Source of the DNA: Aphodovivens avicola
GTDB taxonomy: Bacteria > Actinomycetota > Coriobacteriia > Coriobacteriales > Eggerthellaceae
Length of the DNA stretch: 32,296 nt
Reading direction: 5' to 3'
Assembly (NCBI GenBank): GCA_018712515.1
Contig: DVGW01000006.1
Coordinates: 1-32,296, forward strand
Positions 7,559 through 16,102 of the stretch are shown here, piece after piece. Position numbers and translations under genes: made by a program. The notes below the pieces were generated by a model that had not been told where the DNA came from, searched no databases, and worked only from the letters and a program-made list of their open reading frames with translations. Within the stretch, counting starts at the first letter, position 1. Each line of letters begins with the position of its first letter.

Positions 7559-8347
7559 ATGCTCAAGGGGCTCGCCCACGCGCTGGGCAACGCGCGGCAT
7601 GATGACTTCCATCTGGTGCGCACGGCGCGGGAGTGGGCCTCGGTCTTCTCCGTCGAGGGGCCGCACGGCGAGACGGTGCGCGTGCTGGACGTGGGAGGAG
7701 CCTACCAATCGGCCACCTATCTGGGAAAACGGCGCTACGAACCCGTCTTCGAATACTATCGCAGCTTCGATGCCGCCTTCTCCTGCGGCATCCCCGTGCG
7801 TCGCGCGCTGATGATCGGCGGCGGCGGTTGCGCCTGGCCCAAGCACGCCGCAGCGACGCGGCATGACGTCCGCATCGACGTGCTCGAGGAAGACCCGCGC
7901 ATCATCGACATCGCGCGGCGCTTCTTCTTCACAGGCGAGCTGGAGCGGGCGGGCGCCCTGCGTCTGATCGCGGCGGAAGGGCGCTCCTACCTGGAGCGGA
8001 CCGAGCGCACCTACGACGCGATCCTCAACGACGCCTTCCGCGGAGCGGAGCCGGCACGGAGCCTGGCGACCGTCGAGGCGGCGCGCGCGATCGCGCGGCG
8101 GCTCAATCCGGGCGGCGTCTACCTGGGCAACGTGGTCTCGCGGGACGGCGGCGCCGACCTCTCGTTTTTGCGCGACGAGGTCGCGACGCTGCGCAAGGCG
8201 TTCGTAAACGTGCAGGTGGTCCCCTGCCCCGACATCGATTATTCGGATGAGGCGAACTTTCTCGTCGCGGCCTCGGACGGCCCGATCGATCTCGAAGGGG
8301 CGCTTCCCTACGACGGGGATTTCCCCGGAACGGCGCTGCGGGACTGA
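7559..8347 (+). CDS. Spermidine-synthase-like SAM-dependent methyltransferase
   Basis: A 262-residue Rossmann-fold protein. The SAM-binding glycine motif is RALMIGGGGCAWPKHAA (around residues 81-97), followed by the acidic strand DVLEEDPRIIDIARRFF, the motif RLIAAEGRSYLE and YDAILNDAFRGAEP. This order matches the spermidine synthase fold. The N-terminal beta domain of true SpeE is reduced, and the aminopropyl-acceptor residues are not evident, so polyamine synthesis is not claimed. The ATG at 7559 lacks a clear Shine-Dalgarno site and lies nine bases after the RelB-like stop, which suggests coupled translation. It ends convergent with dxr. Confidence 0.75.
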   Translation: MLKGLAHALGNARHDDFHLVRTAREWASVFSVEGPHGETVRVLDVGGAYQSATYLGKRRYEPVFEYYRSFDAAFSCGIPVRRALMIGGGGCAWPKHAAATRHDVRIDVLEEDPRIIDIARRFFFTGELERAGALRLIAAEGRSYLERTERTYDAILNDAFRGAEPARSLATVEAARAIARRLNPGGVYLGNVVSRDGGADLSFLRDEVATLRKAFVNVQVVPCPDIDYSDEANFLVAASDGPIDLEGALPYDGDFPGTALRD

Positions 8348-8363
8348 CGCGATCGGCGAGCCC

Positions 8364-8398
8364 GCACCGCACGGCACCCGGTCCGCATCGTGCGGTGC
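8364..8398. terminator. Hairpin between convergent genes
   Basis: GCACCGCACG and CGTGCGGTGC form a perfect 10-bp stem around a 15-base loop in the 87-base gap between the methyltransferase and dxr stops. It lacks a T-run on either side, so it may be a weak or factor-assisted bidirectional terminator. Confidence 0.4.
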
Positions 8399-8434
8399 CC
8401 GGCCCGCCGCGCCCGTTCCTCCGCTAACGCATCG

Positions 8435-9667
8435 CTAGCGCGCGTGCCCCCGCGTCCACTCTTCGGCGATGCGGCGCGCCCAGCGGTCGATCTCCTCGAG
8501 CTGGTCCAGGCTCTCCATCCGCTGCACGCCGTCGCGCTCGTGGGCATCCATCGCCGCCTCGACGCAGCGCGCGATGTCCAGGTACCCGATCCCATCTGCC
8601 AGAAACGCCGCCACGGCGATCTCGTTGGCCGCGTTCATCACGCAGGGCAGCGTGCCGCCCGTCGCGCCCGCATGGCGCGCCAGCGCCAGGCAGCGGAACG
8701 TGTCGGTGTCGGGCGCGGCGAACTCGAGCGATCCCAGCTTCGTGAAGTCGAGCGGCTCGACCGGGGCGTCCCAGCGCTCGGGGTAGCTCAGCGCGTATTG
8801 GATGGGGATGCGCATGTCGGTGGTCCCCAGATGCGCCTTGACGCTGCCGTCGGTGAACTCGACCATCGAATGGATGGCGCTCTGCGGCTGGACCACCACG
8901 CTGATGCGGTCGTAGGGCATGGCGAACAGATGGTGCGCCTCGATGACCTCGAGGCCCTTGTTCATCAGGGTGGACGAGTCGATGGTGATCTTGGCGCCCA
9001 TGTTCCACGTGGGATGCTTGAGCGCCGCGGCGGCGGTGACGTCCTCCAGCTCGTCGCGCGTGCGGCCGCGGAACGGCCCGCCCGATGCGGTCACCCACAG
9101 ACGCGAGACCTCGCGTTTGGCCTCGCCGATGAGGCACTGGTAGATCGCGCCGTGCTCGGAGTCGATCGGCATGAGCGCGCCCGCCGGGCCATGCGCCGGA
9201 GCCAGGCCCTCCGCACGGCGGCGCTCGTCGAGGCGCGCGGCAAGCGGCATGATCAGATCGCCGCCCACCACCAGCGACTCCTTGTTCGCCAGCGCCAGCA
9301 CCTTGCCCGCCGCCAGCGTCTCGTAGCTCGCGCGCAGCCCCGCCTCGCCCACGAGCGCGTTCACCACGACGTCGACATCGGGAAGCTTCACCAGATCGGC
9401 GACGGCCCCGGCGCCGAAGCCCAGCTGCCCGCCGCGCGCCTGATCGCGCAGGGCGTCGGCGATCGGCTCGCCCGCAAGGCGCTCGTCGCCCACCGCCAGC
9501 CAGCGCACGTCGAAGGCGCGCGCCTGCGAGAGCAGCTCCTCGGCCCGCGTGCCGCAGGCGAGCGCGACGACCTCCAGCTTGTCGGGGTGGCGTCGGACCA
9601 CATCCAACGTCTGCGTGCCGATCGAACCGGTGGAACCCAAAACCGCGATGCGGCGTTTACCAGACAT
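8435..9667 (-). CDS. dxr: 1-deoxy-D-xylulose 5-phosphate reductoisomerase
   Basis: The 410-residue enzyme converts DXP to 2-C-methyl-D-erythritol 4-phosphate with NADPH, the committed step of the MEP isoprenoid pathway. The nucleotide-binding motif GSTGSIG is at residues 11-17. ALANKESLVVGGDLI and the substrate loop ASGGPFRGR are present, as are IDSEHGAIYQCL and MNKGLEVIEAHHLF. The length is close to the family norm (about 400). It is the last gene of the pyrH-frr-uppS-cdsA block, and its start lies 11 bases inside cdsA. AGGAGG is upstream but at rather long spacing. Downstream it faces the methyltransferase, so the rseP/ispG genes that often follow dxr are absent here. Confidence 0.97.
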   Translation of the reverse strand: MSGKRRIAVLGSTGSIGTQTLDVVRRHPDKLEVVALACGTRAEELLSQARAFDVRWLAVGDERLAGEPIADALRDQARGGQLGFGAGAVADLVKLPDVDVVVNALVGEAGLRASYETLAAGKVLALANKESLVVGGDLIMPLAARLDERRRAEGLAPAHGPAGALMPIDSEHGAIYQCLIGEAKREVSRLWVTASGGPFRGRTRDELEDVTAAAALKHPTWNMGAKITIDSSTLMNKGLEVIEAHHLFAMPYDRISVVVQPQSAIHSMVEFTDGSVKAHLGTTDMRIPIQYALSYPERWDAPVEPLDFTKLGSLEFAAPDTDTFRCLALARHAGATGGTLPCVMNAANEIAVAAFLADGIGYLDIARCVEAAMDAHERDGVQRMESLDQLEEIDRWARRIAEEWTRGHAR

Positions 9668-10619
9668 AGGGTATGCAGCCTCCTAGGATGAGAAGCGCCG
9701 CCGAGGCGACGGCGACGAGAAACATCGAATCGCAGCGGTCGAGCAGTCCGCCATGGCCGGGCATGATGGTGCCGGAGTCCTTGAACCCGGAGTTGCGCTT
9801 GATGCGGCTCTCCGCCAGATCGCCCAGCACGCCCGCCAGCCCGCAGAGCAGGCCGAACAGCGCGGCGAGCGGAATGCCCATCGTGACGCCGGGAATGAAC
9901 GACATGAGCACCCAGAAGATCATCGACGCGACCAGGCCGGCGAGGAAGCCCTCCCAGCTTTTCTTGGGGCTCGTGCGCGGGGCGAGCTTGTGCTTGCCGA
10001 ACTTGCGCCCGAACAGATACGCGAACGAATCGTTGGCCCACACGCTCAAGAAGATCCCCAGGACCAAAAGCCCGCCCCACGGATCGGGCAGCGCGCCGCG
10101 CACCACGACGAGGCCCGAGAGCAGCGCGCCGGTGTACACCGCGCCGAAGAAGCTCACGCCCACGTCGGCGACGCGCGCCCGCGTCCAGAACACGTACCAG
10201 ATGATCAGCGCCAGCATGAGCGCCAAGCTCACGTACACCGCGCCTTCGAGGCCGAAGAAGAACACGCCCGCGGGATACAGCACCGCGCCGATGATGCCCA
10301 GCATCTCGTTGGGCAGCTTAGCGTCGGAGCGCAGCATGTAGTAGAACTCGCCGGCCGAGATGCCCGCCATCAGCATGAGCAGAAGCAGCGTGGTCCAGTC
10401 GCTCACCACGACGCAGATGACCGACACGGCGACGTAGACGAACCCCGTGCGGAAGCGCACCTGGATGTCGGTGGGGTTCTTGAGCTTCTCGGGCGTCTTG
10501 TCGTGCGCGAAGTCCTTGATCTTCTGCTTGCGCGTGCGCTCGGACGCCTCCTCGGCGGGGGGCTCCTCGCCCCACGCGCGCCGCGTCGTCGGCTTGTCCT
10601 CGCCGCGCTTGGCCGACAT
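9657..10619 (-). CDS. cdsA: Phosphatidate cytidylyltransferase
   Basis: A 320-residue membrane enzyme that makes CDP-diacylglycerol from phosphatidate and CTP, the branch point for bacterial phospholipids. The CDS signature is near the C-terminus: KRNSGFKDSGTIMPGHGGLL-DRCDSMF. About eight hydrophobic segments are visible from residue 60 onward. The first roughly 55 residues are a charged cytoplasmic tail (KRGEDKPTTRRAWGEEPPAE) longer than in many homologues. It begins four bases after the uppS stop and overlaps the dxr start, so these genes form one transcript. Confidence 0.96.
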   Translation of the reverse strand: MSAKRGEDKPTTRRAWGEEPPAEEASERTRKQKIKDFAHDKTPEKLKNPTDIQVRFRTGFVYVAVSVICVVVSDWTTLLLLMLMAGISAGEFYYMLRSDAKLPNEMLGIIGAVLYPAGVFFFGLEGAVYVSLALMLALIIWYVFWTRARVADVGVSFFGAVYTGALLSGLVVVRGALPDPWGGLLVLGIFLSVWANDSFAYLFGRKFGKHKLAPRTSPKKSWEGFLAGLVASMIFWVLMSFIPGVTMGIPLAALFGLLCGLAGVLGDLAESRIKRNSGFKDSGTIMPGHGGLLDRCDSMFLVAVASAALLILGGCIPYVW

Positions 10620-10622
10620 CGG

Positions 10623-11405
10623 CTATTTCACCGCCCCGAAGCGGCGGTCGCGTCCCTGGAAGTCGAGCAGCGCGCGCAGCAGATCGTAGCGGTTGAAGTC
10701 GGGCCACAGCACATCGGTGCAGTAGAACTCGGAGTAGGCGATCTGCCACAGCAGGAAGTTCGAGATGCGCAGCTCGCCCGACGTGCGGATGACCAGATCG
10801 GGATCGGGGATGTCGGCGGTGTAGAGCTCGCGCTCGAACATCTCCTCGGTCAGTTCGGGCAGCTCAGCGGCGCCTTCGGATGCCGCGAGCACCGCCTGAT
10901 GGCGCAGGGCGTCGACCGCGTGCAGGATCTCCTGGCGCGCGCCGTAGTTCACGGCGACGACGAGCGTCATGCCGGTGTTGCCGCGCGTCTGCTCCCAGGC
11001 CTCCTCGAACGCCTCGCGCGTCTCCGCGGGCAGAGGCGACAGGTCGCCGATGGTGCGCACGCGCACGTTCTCCTCGTCGAGGCCGTCGACCTCGGCGAGC
11101 ATCGTCTTGGCGAACAGGTCCATCAGCCCCACGACCTCGTCGGCGGGACGCTTCCAGTTCTCGGTGGAGAACGAGTAGATGGTCAGGTAGCGCACCCCCA
11201 CGTCGGAGGCGCAGCGGATCGTCTCGCGCACCGCCTCGATGCCGGCCTTGTGCCCGCGCAGGCGGTTGAGCGCGCGCTTCTTCGCCCAGCGGCCGTTGCC
11301 GTCCATGATCACCGCGACATGCTGCGGCACGCGGTCGGGATCGAGCAACCTCGGATCAAGGCCCGCCGGCGGATCAGGAAATATGTAGTCGAGAGGCTTG
11401 TTCAT
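10623..11405 (-). CDS. uppS: Isoprenyl transferase (undecaprenyl diphosphate synthase)
   Basis: A 260-residue cis-prenyltransferase that makes the C55 lipid carrier for cell-wall synthesis. The catalytic motif HVAVIMDGNGRWAKKR is at about residues 29-44, with the Mg-binding aspartate D35. It is followed by GHKAGIEAVRETIRCA, YSFSTENWKRP and, near the C-terminus, DLVIRTSGELRISNFLLWQ. The ATG at 11405 (MNKPLDYIFP) is chosen. An in-frame extension to 11492 would add 29 low-quality residues running into the hairpin region. The Shine-Dalgarno site is weak (GCGGGTG). cdsA follows almost immediately. Confidence 0.96.
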   Translation of the reverse strand: MNKPLDYIFPDPPAGLDPRLLDPDRVPQHVAVIMDGNGRWAKKRALNRLRGHKAGIEAVRETIRCASDVGVRYLTIYSFSTENWKRPADEVVGLMDLFAKTMLAEVDGLDEENVRVRTIGDLSPLPAETREAFEEAWEQTRGNTGMTLVVAVNYGARQEILHAVDALRHQAVLAASEGAAELPELTEEMFERELYTADIPDPDLVIRTSGELRISNFLLWQIAYSEFYCTDVLWPDFNRYDLLRALLDFQGRDRRFGAVK

Positions 11406-11559
11406 AGCACCCGCAATCGGACGGGGATAGAAAGAAAAGGATGAGCGATGCCGGCCGGCAGATTCGCCACCTGCGGATCGGCTCGACGACATCCAGGTCG
11501 TTCGTAACGTCAGCGAGAAGCGGCGAGGTGCCCCTGATTCGTGGGATCGCGCGGGCGCC

Positions 11560-11657
11560 GCGTACTTTGGTACGCAAGTCCGCGGGATCGCGCGAAGCAG
11601 GGATGCATCGCCGCTTCGCAGCGTCGGCCCGTTCCGACGGCCGTAGGCCGTCGGAAC
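11560..11657. repeat. Hairpin cluster in the frr-uppS gap
   Basis: The 251-base gap holds three inverted repeats. GTTCCGACGGCC/GGCCGTCGGAAC (11631-11657, 12-bp perfect stem, GTA loop) abuts the frr stop. GCGAAGC/GCTTCGC is at 11592-11619, and GCGTAC/GTACGC at 11560-11575. GGGATCGCGCG also occurs twice, near 11543 and 11584. The first hairpin resembles a terminator without a T-run, or an RNA-processing/stability element. No gene is seen in the gap. Confidence 0.55.
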
Positions 11658-12214
11658 TAGATCTCCATTACCTCGGCTTCCTTCTTCTTGAAGTGCTCGT
11701 CGACCTCGGCGATGAACTTGTCGGTGAGCTTTTGGACCTCGTCCTGGCCGCGGCGGACATCATCCTCGGGGAGGCTGTCCTCCTTGCCGGCGCGCTCGAT
11801 GGCGGCGTTGGCGTCGCGGCGGATGTTGCGGACGGCGACGCGCGCCTCCTCCGCGTAGGTCTTGCACTGCTTGACCAGGTCGCGACGGCGCTCCTCGGTG
11901 AGCGCGGGGAACGGCAGGCGGATGACCGAGCCGTCGTTGTTGGGCGTCACGCCCAGGTCGCTCTCGAGGATAGCGTGCTCGATGGCGCGCAGGGAGCCCT
12001 TGTCCCACGGCTCGATGACCAGCAGATGCGCGTCGGGCGTCTTGATGCCCGCAAGCTGGTTGACCGGCGTGGGGACGCCGTAGTAATCCACCTTGATGCG
12101 ATCGAGGACCATCGCGTTCGCGCGGCCCGTGCGCACCGATCCGAAGTTGTCGCTCAGAGCGGCGATCGCCTTCTTCATGCGCTCTTCGGCGTTCTGCATA
12201 ATATCGTTGACCAT
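11657..12214 (-). CDS. frr: Ribosome recycling factor
   Basis: The 185-residue protein, with EF-G, splits post-termination ribosomes; the length is exactly the family norm. Recognisable parts include RMKKAIAALSDNFGSVRTGRANAMVLD, YYGVPTPVNQLAGIKTPDAH, and VTPNNDGSVIRLPFPALTEERR, followed by the long C-terminal helix with VRNIRRDANAAIERAGKE. The ATG at 12214 has AAAGGA upstream. It follows pyrH by 86 bases, the near-universal order. A strong hairpin begins right at its stop codon. Confidence 0.97.
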   Translation of the reverse strand: MVNDIMQNAEERMKKAIAALSDNFGSVRTGRANAMVLDRIKVDYYGVPTPVNQLAGIKTPDAHLLVIEPWDKGSLRAIEHAILESDLGVTPNNDGSVIRLPFPALTEERRRDLVKQCKTYAEEARVAVRNIRRDANAAIERAGKEDSLPEDDVRRGQDEVQKLTDKFIAEVDEHFKKKEAEVMEI

Positions 12215-12300
12215 GGCGGTTCCTTTCGACGAATCCCCTTGCCCCTCCGCATCGGCGGATGCGTTCGGACGCGGGCGCTCCCCGCGCCCGGCCCAGCTTT

Positions 12301-13017
12301 TTATTCTACCGTTGTTCCGACGTTTTCGCCCTTCAAAGCACGCGAAATGTTGCCGGGCGTGGTGAGATCGAACACGATCATGGGCATGTTGTTGTCCATG
12401 CACAGCGACGTCGCCGTGGAGTCCATGACGTGCAGCTCCTTGGCCAGCACGTCCATGTAGGAGATGCGGTCGAAGCGCTTCGCGTCGGGGTTGGTCTTGG
12501 GGTCGCTGTCGTAGACGCCGTCGACCTTGGTGGCCTTCATCAGCACGTCCACGTCCAGCTCGCACGCGCGCAGGGCGGCGGTGGTGTCGGTCGTGAAGTA
12601 GGGGTTGCCCGTGCCGGCGGCCAGCACGACCACGTAGCCCTTCTCCAGCTGGCTGATGCAGCGGCGGCGGATGTAGGGCTCGGCGACTTCCTTCATGCTG
12701 ATGGCGCTCTGGACGCGCGACACCATGCCGTGGCGCTCGAACGCGTCCTGAAGGGCCAGCGCGTTCATGACGGTCGCCAGCATGCCGATGTAGTCAGCCT
12801 GGGCGCGGTCCATGCCCTCCGCGGAACCCGCCAGGCCGCGGAAGATGTTGCCGCCGCCCACGACGATGGCCAGCTGGACGCCGTCCTTGACGATCTCGGC
12901 GATCTCGTCGGCCAGGTTGTCGACCACCTTGGGGTCGATGCCGTAACCCATATCGCCCGCCAGAGCCTCGCCGGAAAGCTTCAGCAGAACGCGCTTGTAT
13001 TTGTACTCTTCAGACAT
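12301..13017 (-). CDS. pyrH: Uridylate kinase
   Basis: A 238-residue bacterial UMP kinase of the amino-acid-kinase fold, making UDP from UMP in pyrimidine synthesis. Motifs include KRVLLKLSGEAL near the N-terminus, VVGGGNIFRG (about 62-71), AGTGNPYFTTDTTAALRA and ATKVDGVYDSDPKTNPDA. The ATG at 13017 (MSEEYKYKRV) is the expected N-terminus; the long in-frame extension upstream crosses a terminator and is rejected. The Shine-Dalgarno region is weak (AAGGGAAACGG) and forms part of a small palindrome GGAAAC-C-GTTTCC. It heads the pyrH-frr-uppS-cdsA-dxr block. Confidence 0.97.
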   Translation of the reverse strand: MSEEYKYKRVLLKLSGEALAGDMGYGIDPKVVDNLADEIAEIVKDGVQLAIVVGGGNIFRGLAGSAEGMDRAQADYIGMLATVMNALALQDAFERHGMVSRVQSAISMKEVAEPYIRRRCISQLEKGYVVVLAAGTGNPYFTTDTTAALRACELDVDVLMKATKVDGVYDSDPKTNPDAKRFDRISYMDVLAKELHVMDSTATSLCMDNNMPMIVFDLTTPGNISRALKGENVGTTVE

Positions 13018-13080
13018 GGAAACCGTTTCCCTTCGGTCGTCGCATGGCGCATCCAGCGCGCCACATCCTGTTAATGATAC

Positions 13081-13118
13081 CCGAAAAGAAAACGACCGTG
13101 CACCGGGCACGGTCGTTT
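13081..13118 (-). terminator. Rho-independent terminator after htrA
   Basis: On the minus strand a perfect 12-bp stem (AAACGACCGTGC with its complement, 13090-13118, 5-base loop) is followed by TCTTTTC. It separates the HtrA transcript from the pyrH operon and lies about 145 bases after the HtrA stop. Confidence 0.8.
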
Positions 13119-13261
13119 CCCGTCATTCCACGCAATGATCAGAGGGCCTCGACGCCCGCGCGGCGGCGGCGTTTGGACGACGCGGGCGCTTGCCGATAGG
13201 CGCCCGCGTCGTGTCTGCCACCACGGCCGCGGAAGGGGGGTCGGCCGCCCGGACAGATTCG

Positions 13262-14842
13262 CTACGCGGCGTTGTCCTGCTGCTGGGAGCCGCCGAAGAG
13301 CTGGTCGAGGTAGTCCTGCATCGAGCCGTAGCCGTCGGAGGACTGGCTTTGCTGCTGGGTCTCGGCCGCCTGCGAGCCGCCGTCGGAGCCCAGCGTCACA
13401 TCCATCGTGAGGGTCTGGCCGTCGCGGTTGACCTCGACCGGGACGGTGTCGCCCACGCTCTTGGAGCGCACCGCGATCGTCAGGTCGCTGGCGGAGGTGA
13501 CATCCTGGCCGTCGAACTTGACGATGATGTCGCCCGCCTGGATGCCCGCGGCCTCCGCGCCGGAGCCCTGCTGCACGGCGGAGACGTAGGCGCCCTCGTC
13601 AACCGCGAACCCGTAGCGCTGGGCAAGCTGCTTGTTGACCGTCGACATCGTCACGCCGAGCTGGGCGTGCGAGGGGTTCTCGCCGTCGATGATCTGCTGG
13701 GCGATGCCCATCGCGTAGTTGACCGGGATGGCGAACCCGACGCCGGAGTAGTTGCCCGAATACGAGGTGATCAGGGTGTTGATGCCGATCAGCTTGCCGT
13801 CGGCGTCGACCAGCGCGCCGCCGGAGTTGCCAGGGTTGATGGCCGCGTCGGTCTGGATCATGTTGGTGTAGACGGTGCTCTCGCTCTGGCCATACGCATC
13901 GGTGGAGCTGTCCATGATCTGGGAGCGGTTGGTGGCCGACACGATGCCGGTCGCGACCGATTGCTCAAGCCCGAACGGGCTGCCGATGGACATGACCCAC
14001 TCACCGATGGTCAGGTTGTCGGAATCGCCCAGCTCGACCGCAGTCAGACCCGAGGCGTCCTTGGCCTTGACGACCGCCAGGTCCGAGGAGGGATCGGTGC
14101 CGACGACCTCGGCCTCGTACTCCTGGCCGTCGATCGTCACGCGCAGCGCGTCGGCGCCCTCGACCACGTGGTTGTTCGTGATGATGTAGCCGTCCTGGCT
14201 GATGACCACGCCGCTGCCGAGGGAGGTCTCGGTGAGCTCGCCGGAACCCGAGCCGCCGTAGCCGTACATGCCGAACATGCCCGACATCGAGGACTGCTCG
14301 GTGTAGACGTCGATCGCCACCACGGAGGGCAGGCATTTCGCCGCGACCGCCTCGGCCAGCGTCGTGTCCTCGCCGTTCACGTCGATCGTGGTCGAGGTCG
14401 CGCTGCCCAGCTGCGTGGACGAGCCGCTGCCCGCCGCGTTCTGCCACACCGCGAAGCCTCCCAGCGCGATGACGCACGCCACCGCCGCACCGGCGAATCC
14501 CAGCAGGAACGTCTTCGCGCCGCCGGTCTTCTTGCCGCCGGAGGAGCCGGAAGCCCCGCCGTTGCCGCTTCCGCCGGAGGACCCGCTTCCGCCGGAGCCA
14601 TAGACGCCGCTGCCGGAGCCGTAGCTGCTTCCGGCACCGTATGTCGCGTCATTCGCGAACGACGAACCGGGCGCCGCCCCGAAGGGAACCGTGTGCCCGA
14701 CCTGGTCGGTTCCGGACGCGTATCCGCCCGCCTGGCCATACTGGGCCGAACCCTGCTGCTGAACCGGCTGATAGCCGGCCGGAGCCTGCGGAGCGCCCGA
14801 AGCGGACGGCGTGCCGCTTTGGTTGTTGCCATACTCGGTCAT
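13262..14842 (-). CDS. HtrA/DegP-like membrane-anchored serine protease with PDZ domain
   Basis: A 526-residue trypsin-like protease of the cell envelope that degrades misfolded exported proteins. The first 110 residues are a cytoplasmic Gly/Ser/Gln-rich tail, followed by one transmembrane segment (TFLLGFAGAAVACVIALGGF, about 111-133). The catalytic triad is intact: H225 in TNNHVV, D254 in SSDLAVV, and S340 in INPGNSGGALVD. A PDZ domain (YGFAVDEGAYVSAVQQGSGA, AGIQAGDIIVKFDG) lies at about 400-505, with a Gln/Ser-rich tail. ATG 14842 is chosen with AAGGAGAG upstream; a GTG at 14851 is too close to that site. It is monocistronic with its own terminator. Confidence 0.95.
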   Translation of the reverse strand: MTEYGNNQSGTPSASGAPQAPAGYQPVQQQGSAQYGQAGGYASGTDQVGHTVPFGAAPGSSFANDATYGAGSSYGSGSGVYGSGGSGSSGGSGNGGASGSSGGKKTGGAKTFLLGFAGAAVACVIALGGFAVWQNAAGSGSSTQLGSATSTTIDVNGEDTTLAEAVAAKCLPSVVAIDVYTEQSSMSGMFGMYGYGGSGSGELTETSLGSGVVISQDGYIITNNHVVEGADALRVTIDGQEYEAEVVGTDPSSDLAVVKAKDASGLTAVELGDSDNLTIGEWVMSIGSPFGLEQSVATGIVSATNRSQIMDSSTDAYGQSESTVYTNMIQTDAAINPGNSGGALVDADGKLIGINTLITSYSGNYSGVGFAIPVNYAMGIAQQIIDGENPSHAQLGVTMSTVNKQLAQRYGFAVDEGAYVSAVQQGSGAEAAGIQAGDIIVKFDGQDVTSASDLTIAVRSKSVGDTVPVEVNRDGQTLTMDVTLGSDGGSQAAETQQQSQSSDGYGSMQDYLDQLFGGSQQQDNAA

Positions 14843-14965
14843 TGCTATCACTCTCCTTGGGGCAGCGCCCTTTGCGCCGCCCGATCTCTTACGGCGCCCA
14901 CCATAGCACGCGTCGACTCGTCAAACAGACCCCGAAATCCATTCGTCATCTCCACGTCATGTAAA

Positions 14966-14981
14966 TACACCCGCTGGTGTA
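14966..14981. promoter_or_regulatory. Small inverted repeat in the htrA/ybaK divergent gap
   Basis: TACACC-CGCT-GGTGTA, with 6-bp perfect arms, lies between the divergent htrA and deacylase genes, 124 bases upstream of htrA. It is a possible operator. Confidence 0.3.
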
Positions 14982-14988
14982 CACCGCC

Positions 14989-15023
14989 CGATGAGAAAAA
15001 GGGACAGTCACTTTTTCTCATCG
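14989..15023. repeat. Dispersed palindromic repeat R1
   Basis: A 35-base palindromic element, GATGAGAAAAAGGGACAG followed by TCACTTTTTCTCATC, in the divergent gap 45 bases before the deacylase start. Its outer base pair is G-C (GATGAG/CTCATC) where other copies have A-T, a compensated change. Confidence 0.85.
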
Positions 15024-15067
15024 CGTGCGGTACGATGGATTTGACGATCGACGATGGAGGTGCATCG

Positions 15068-15574
15068 ATGGCGGTGGATGACGTGAGACGACACCTGGCG
15101 GAATTCGGGCTGGACGGGCGCGTGAGGGAGTTCGACGCCTCGAGCGCCACGGTGGAGCTGGCCGCGCAGGCGGTGGGCATGGAGCCCCGCCGCATCGCCA
15201 AGACGCTGTCGTTCCTCGTGGATGGGCGCGCCACCCTCATCGTCGCCGCAGGAGACACACGTATCGACAACCCGAAATTCAAGGCGATCTTCCATGCAAA
15301 GGCGAAGATGCTCACGCCGGATCAGGCGATCGAGATGGTGGGGCATGCCGTAGGCGGCGTGTGCCCCTTCGCCCTGCCGCCCGGTGTGAGCGTTTACCTG
15401 GACGAATCGCTGCGCCGATTCGACACGGTGTTCCCCGCCGCCGGCAGCGCCGCCAGCGCCGTCGAGCTGACCTGCGAGGAGCTGGAGCGCTGCTGCTCGA
15501 ACTTCGAGGGATGGATCGATGTCTGCAAAGGATGGCGGGAGCTGGCGCCGGACGAAGCGCAGGGCAACGACTGA
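15068..15574 (+). CDS. YbaK/EbsC-type aminoacyl-tRNA deacylase
   Basis: A 168-residue protein of the YbaK/ProX editing-domain family, which hydrolyses misacylated tRNA such as Cys-tRNA(Pro) or Ala-tRNA(Pro). The conserved catalytic lysine is K45 in RRIAKTLSFLVDG. Other signatures are AAGDTRIDNPKFK (about 61-73) and the glycine loop GHAVGGVCPFALPPGVSVYL (about 92-111) lining the substrate pocket. The ATG at 15068 has GGAGG seven bases upstream and gives the family length. It precedes the flavin-binding gene by 36 bases and is probably cotranscribed with it. Substrate specificity cannot be told from sequence. Confidence 0.9.
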   Translation: MAVDDVRRHLAEFGLDGRVREFDASSATVELAAQAVGMEPRRIAKTLSFLVDGRATLIVAAGDTRIDNPKFKAIFHAKAKMLTPDQAIEMVGHAVGGVCPFALPPGVSVYLDESLRRFDTVFPAAGSAASAVELTCEELERCCSNFEGWIDVCKGWRELAPDEAQGND

Positions 15575-15610
15575 CCGGATCAGCGGCAACGGCATCGCGA
15601 AGGAGGACGA

Positions 15611-16102
15611 ATGTCCAGAAGCATGAGAAGAGCGCGATTGGCTCTCGACGAGCGGGAATGCGAGGAGATCCTGAAAAGGGGCAAATACGGGGTGCTCGCC
15701 GTCCAGGGCGACGAGGGATATCCCTACGCCGTCCCTCTGAACTACGTCTTCGTAGACGGGGCCATCTACTTCCATAGCGCGAAGGAAGGCCACAAGATCG
15801 ACGCCATCACGCGCGAGGCCAAGGCCAGCTTCTGCGTCGTCGACAAGAGCGCGGTCGTTCCCGAACTCTTCGCGACCGCTTACAAGAGCGTCATCGCCTT
15901 TGGCAGGGTTCGCACCGTCAAAGAGCAGGAGGAGCGCAACCGCGCGCTGATCGCGCTGGTTGAAGCCCTTTCGCCCCATGTCGCGCAGGAAAGCAAGCAC
16001 GCGGAAATCGACAGCTGCCGGCTGAACGACAGCGTCGCCGTCCTCGCATTCGAACCGGAGCTCATCACCGGCAAACGCGGAAGCTGCACAGTAGCTGGTT
16101 AG
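15611..16102 (+). CDS. Pyridoxamine 5'-phosphate oxidase-family (NimA-like) flavin protein
   Basis: A 163-residue split-barrel protein of the NimA/PNPOx-like family. It begins RRARLALDERECEEILKRGK, then YGVLAVQGDEGYPYAVPLNY, AIYFHSAKEGHKIDAITREA, KASFCVVDKSAVVPE and SVIAFGRVRTV, the usual order for flavin or haem binding at a dimer interface. Some members reduce nitroimidazoles; most have no proven substrate. AGGAGG precedes the ATG by five bases. Its TAG overlaps the stop of the convergent histidine kinase gene, so the two ends share bases 16099-16102. Confidence 0.9.
   Translation: MSRSMRRARLALDERECEEILKRGKYGVLAVQGDEGYPYAVPLNYVFVDGAIYFHSAKEGHKIDAITREAKASFCVVDKSAVVPELFATAYKSVIAFGRVRTVKEQEERNRALIALVEALSPHVAQESKHAEIDSCRLNDSVAVLAFEPELITGKRGSCTVAG

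Noticed and set aside
9753..11444. A 563-codon plus-strand frame across cdsA and uppS
   Set aside because: It lies opposite two genes with unmistakable family motifs; its composition is typical of antisense frames in high-GC DNA.
13190..15067. Plus-strand extension of the YbaK-like frame across htrA
   Set aside because: HtrA on the minus strand has an intact catalytic triad; the deacylase start at 15068 has its own GGAGG.
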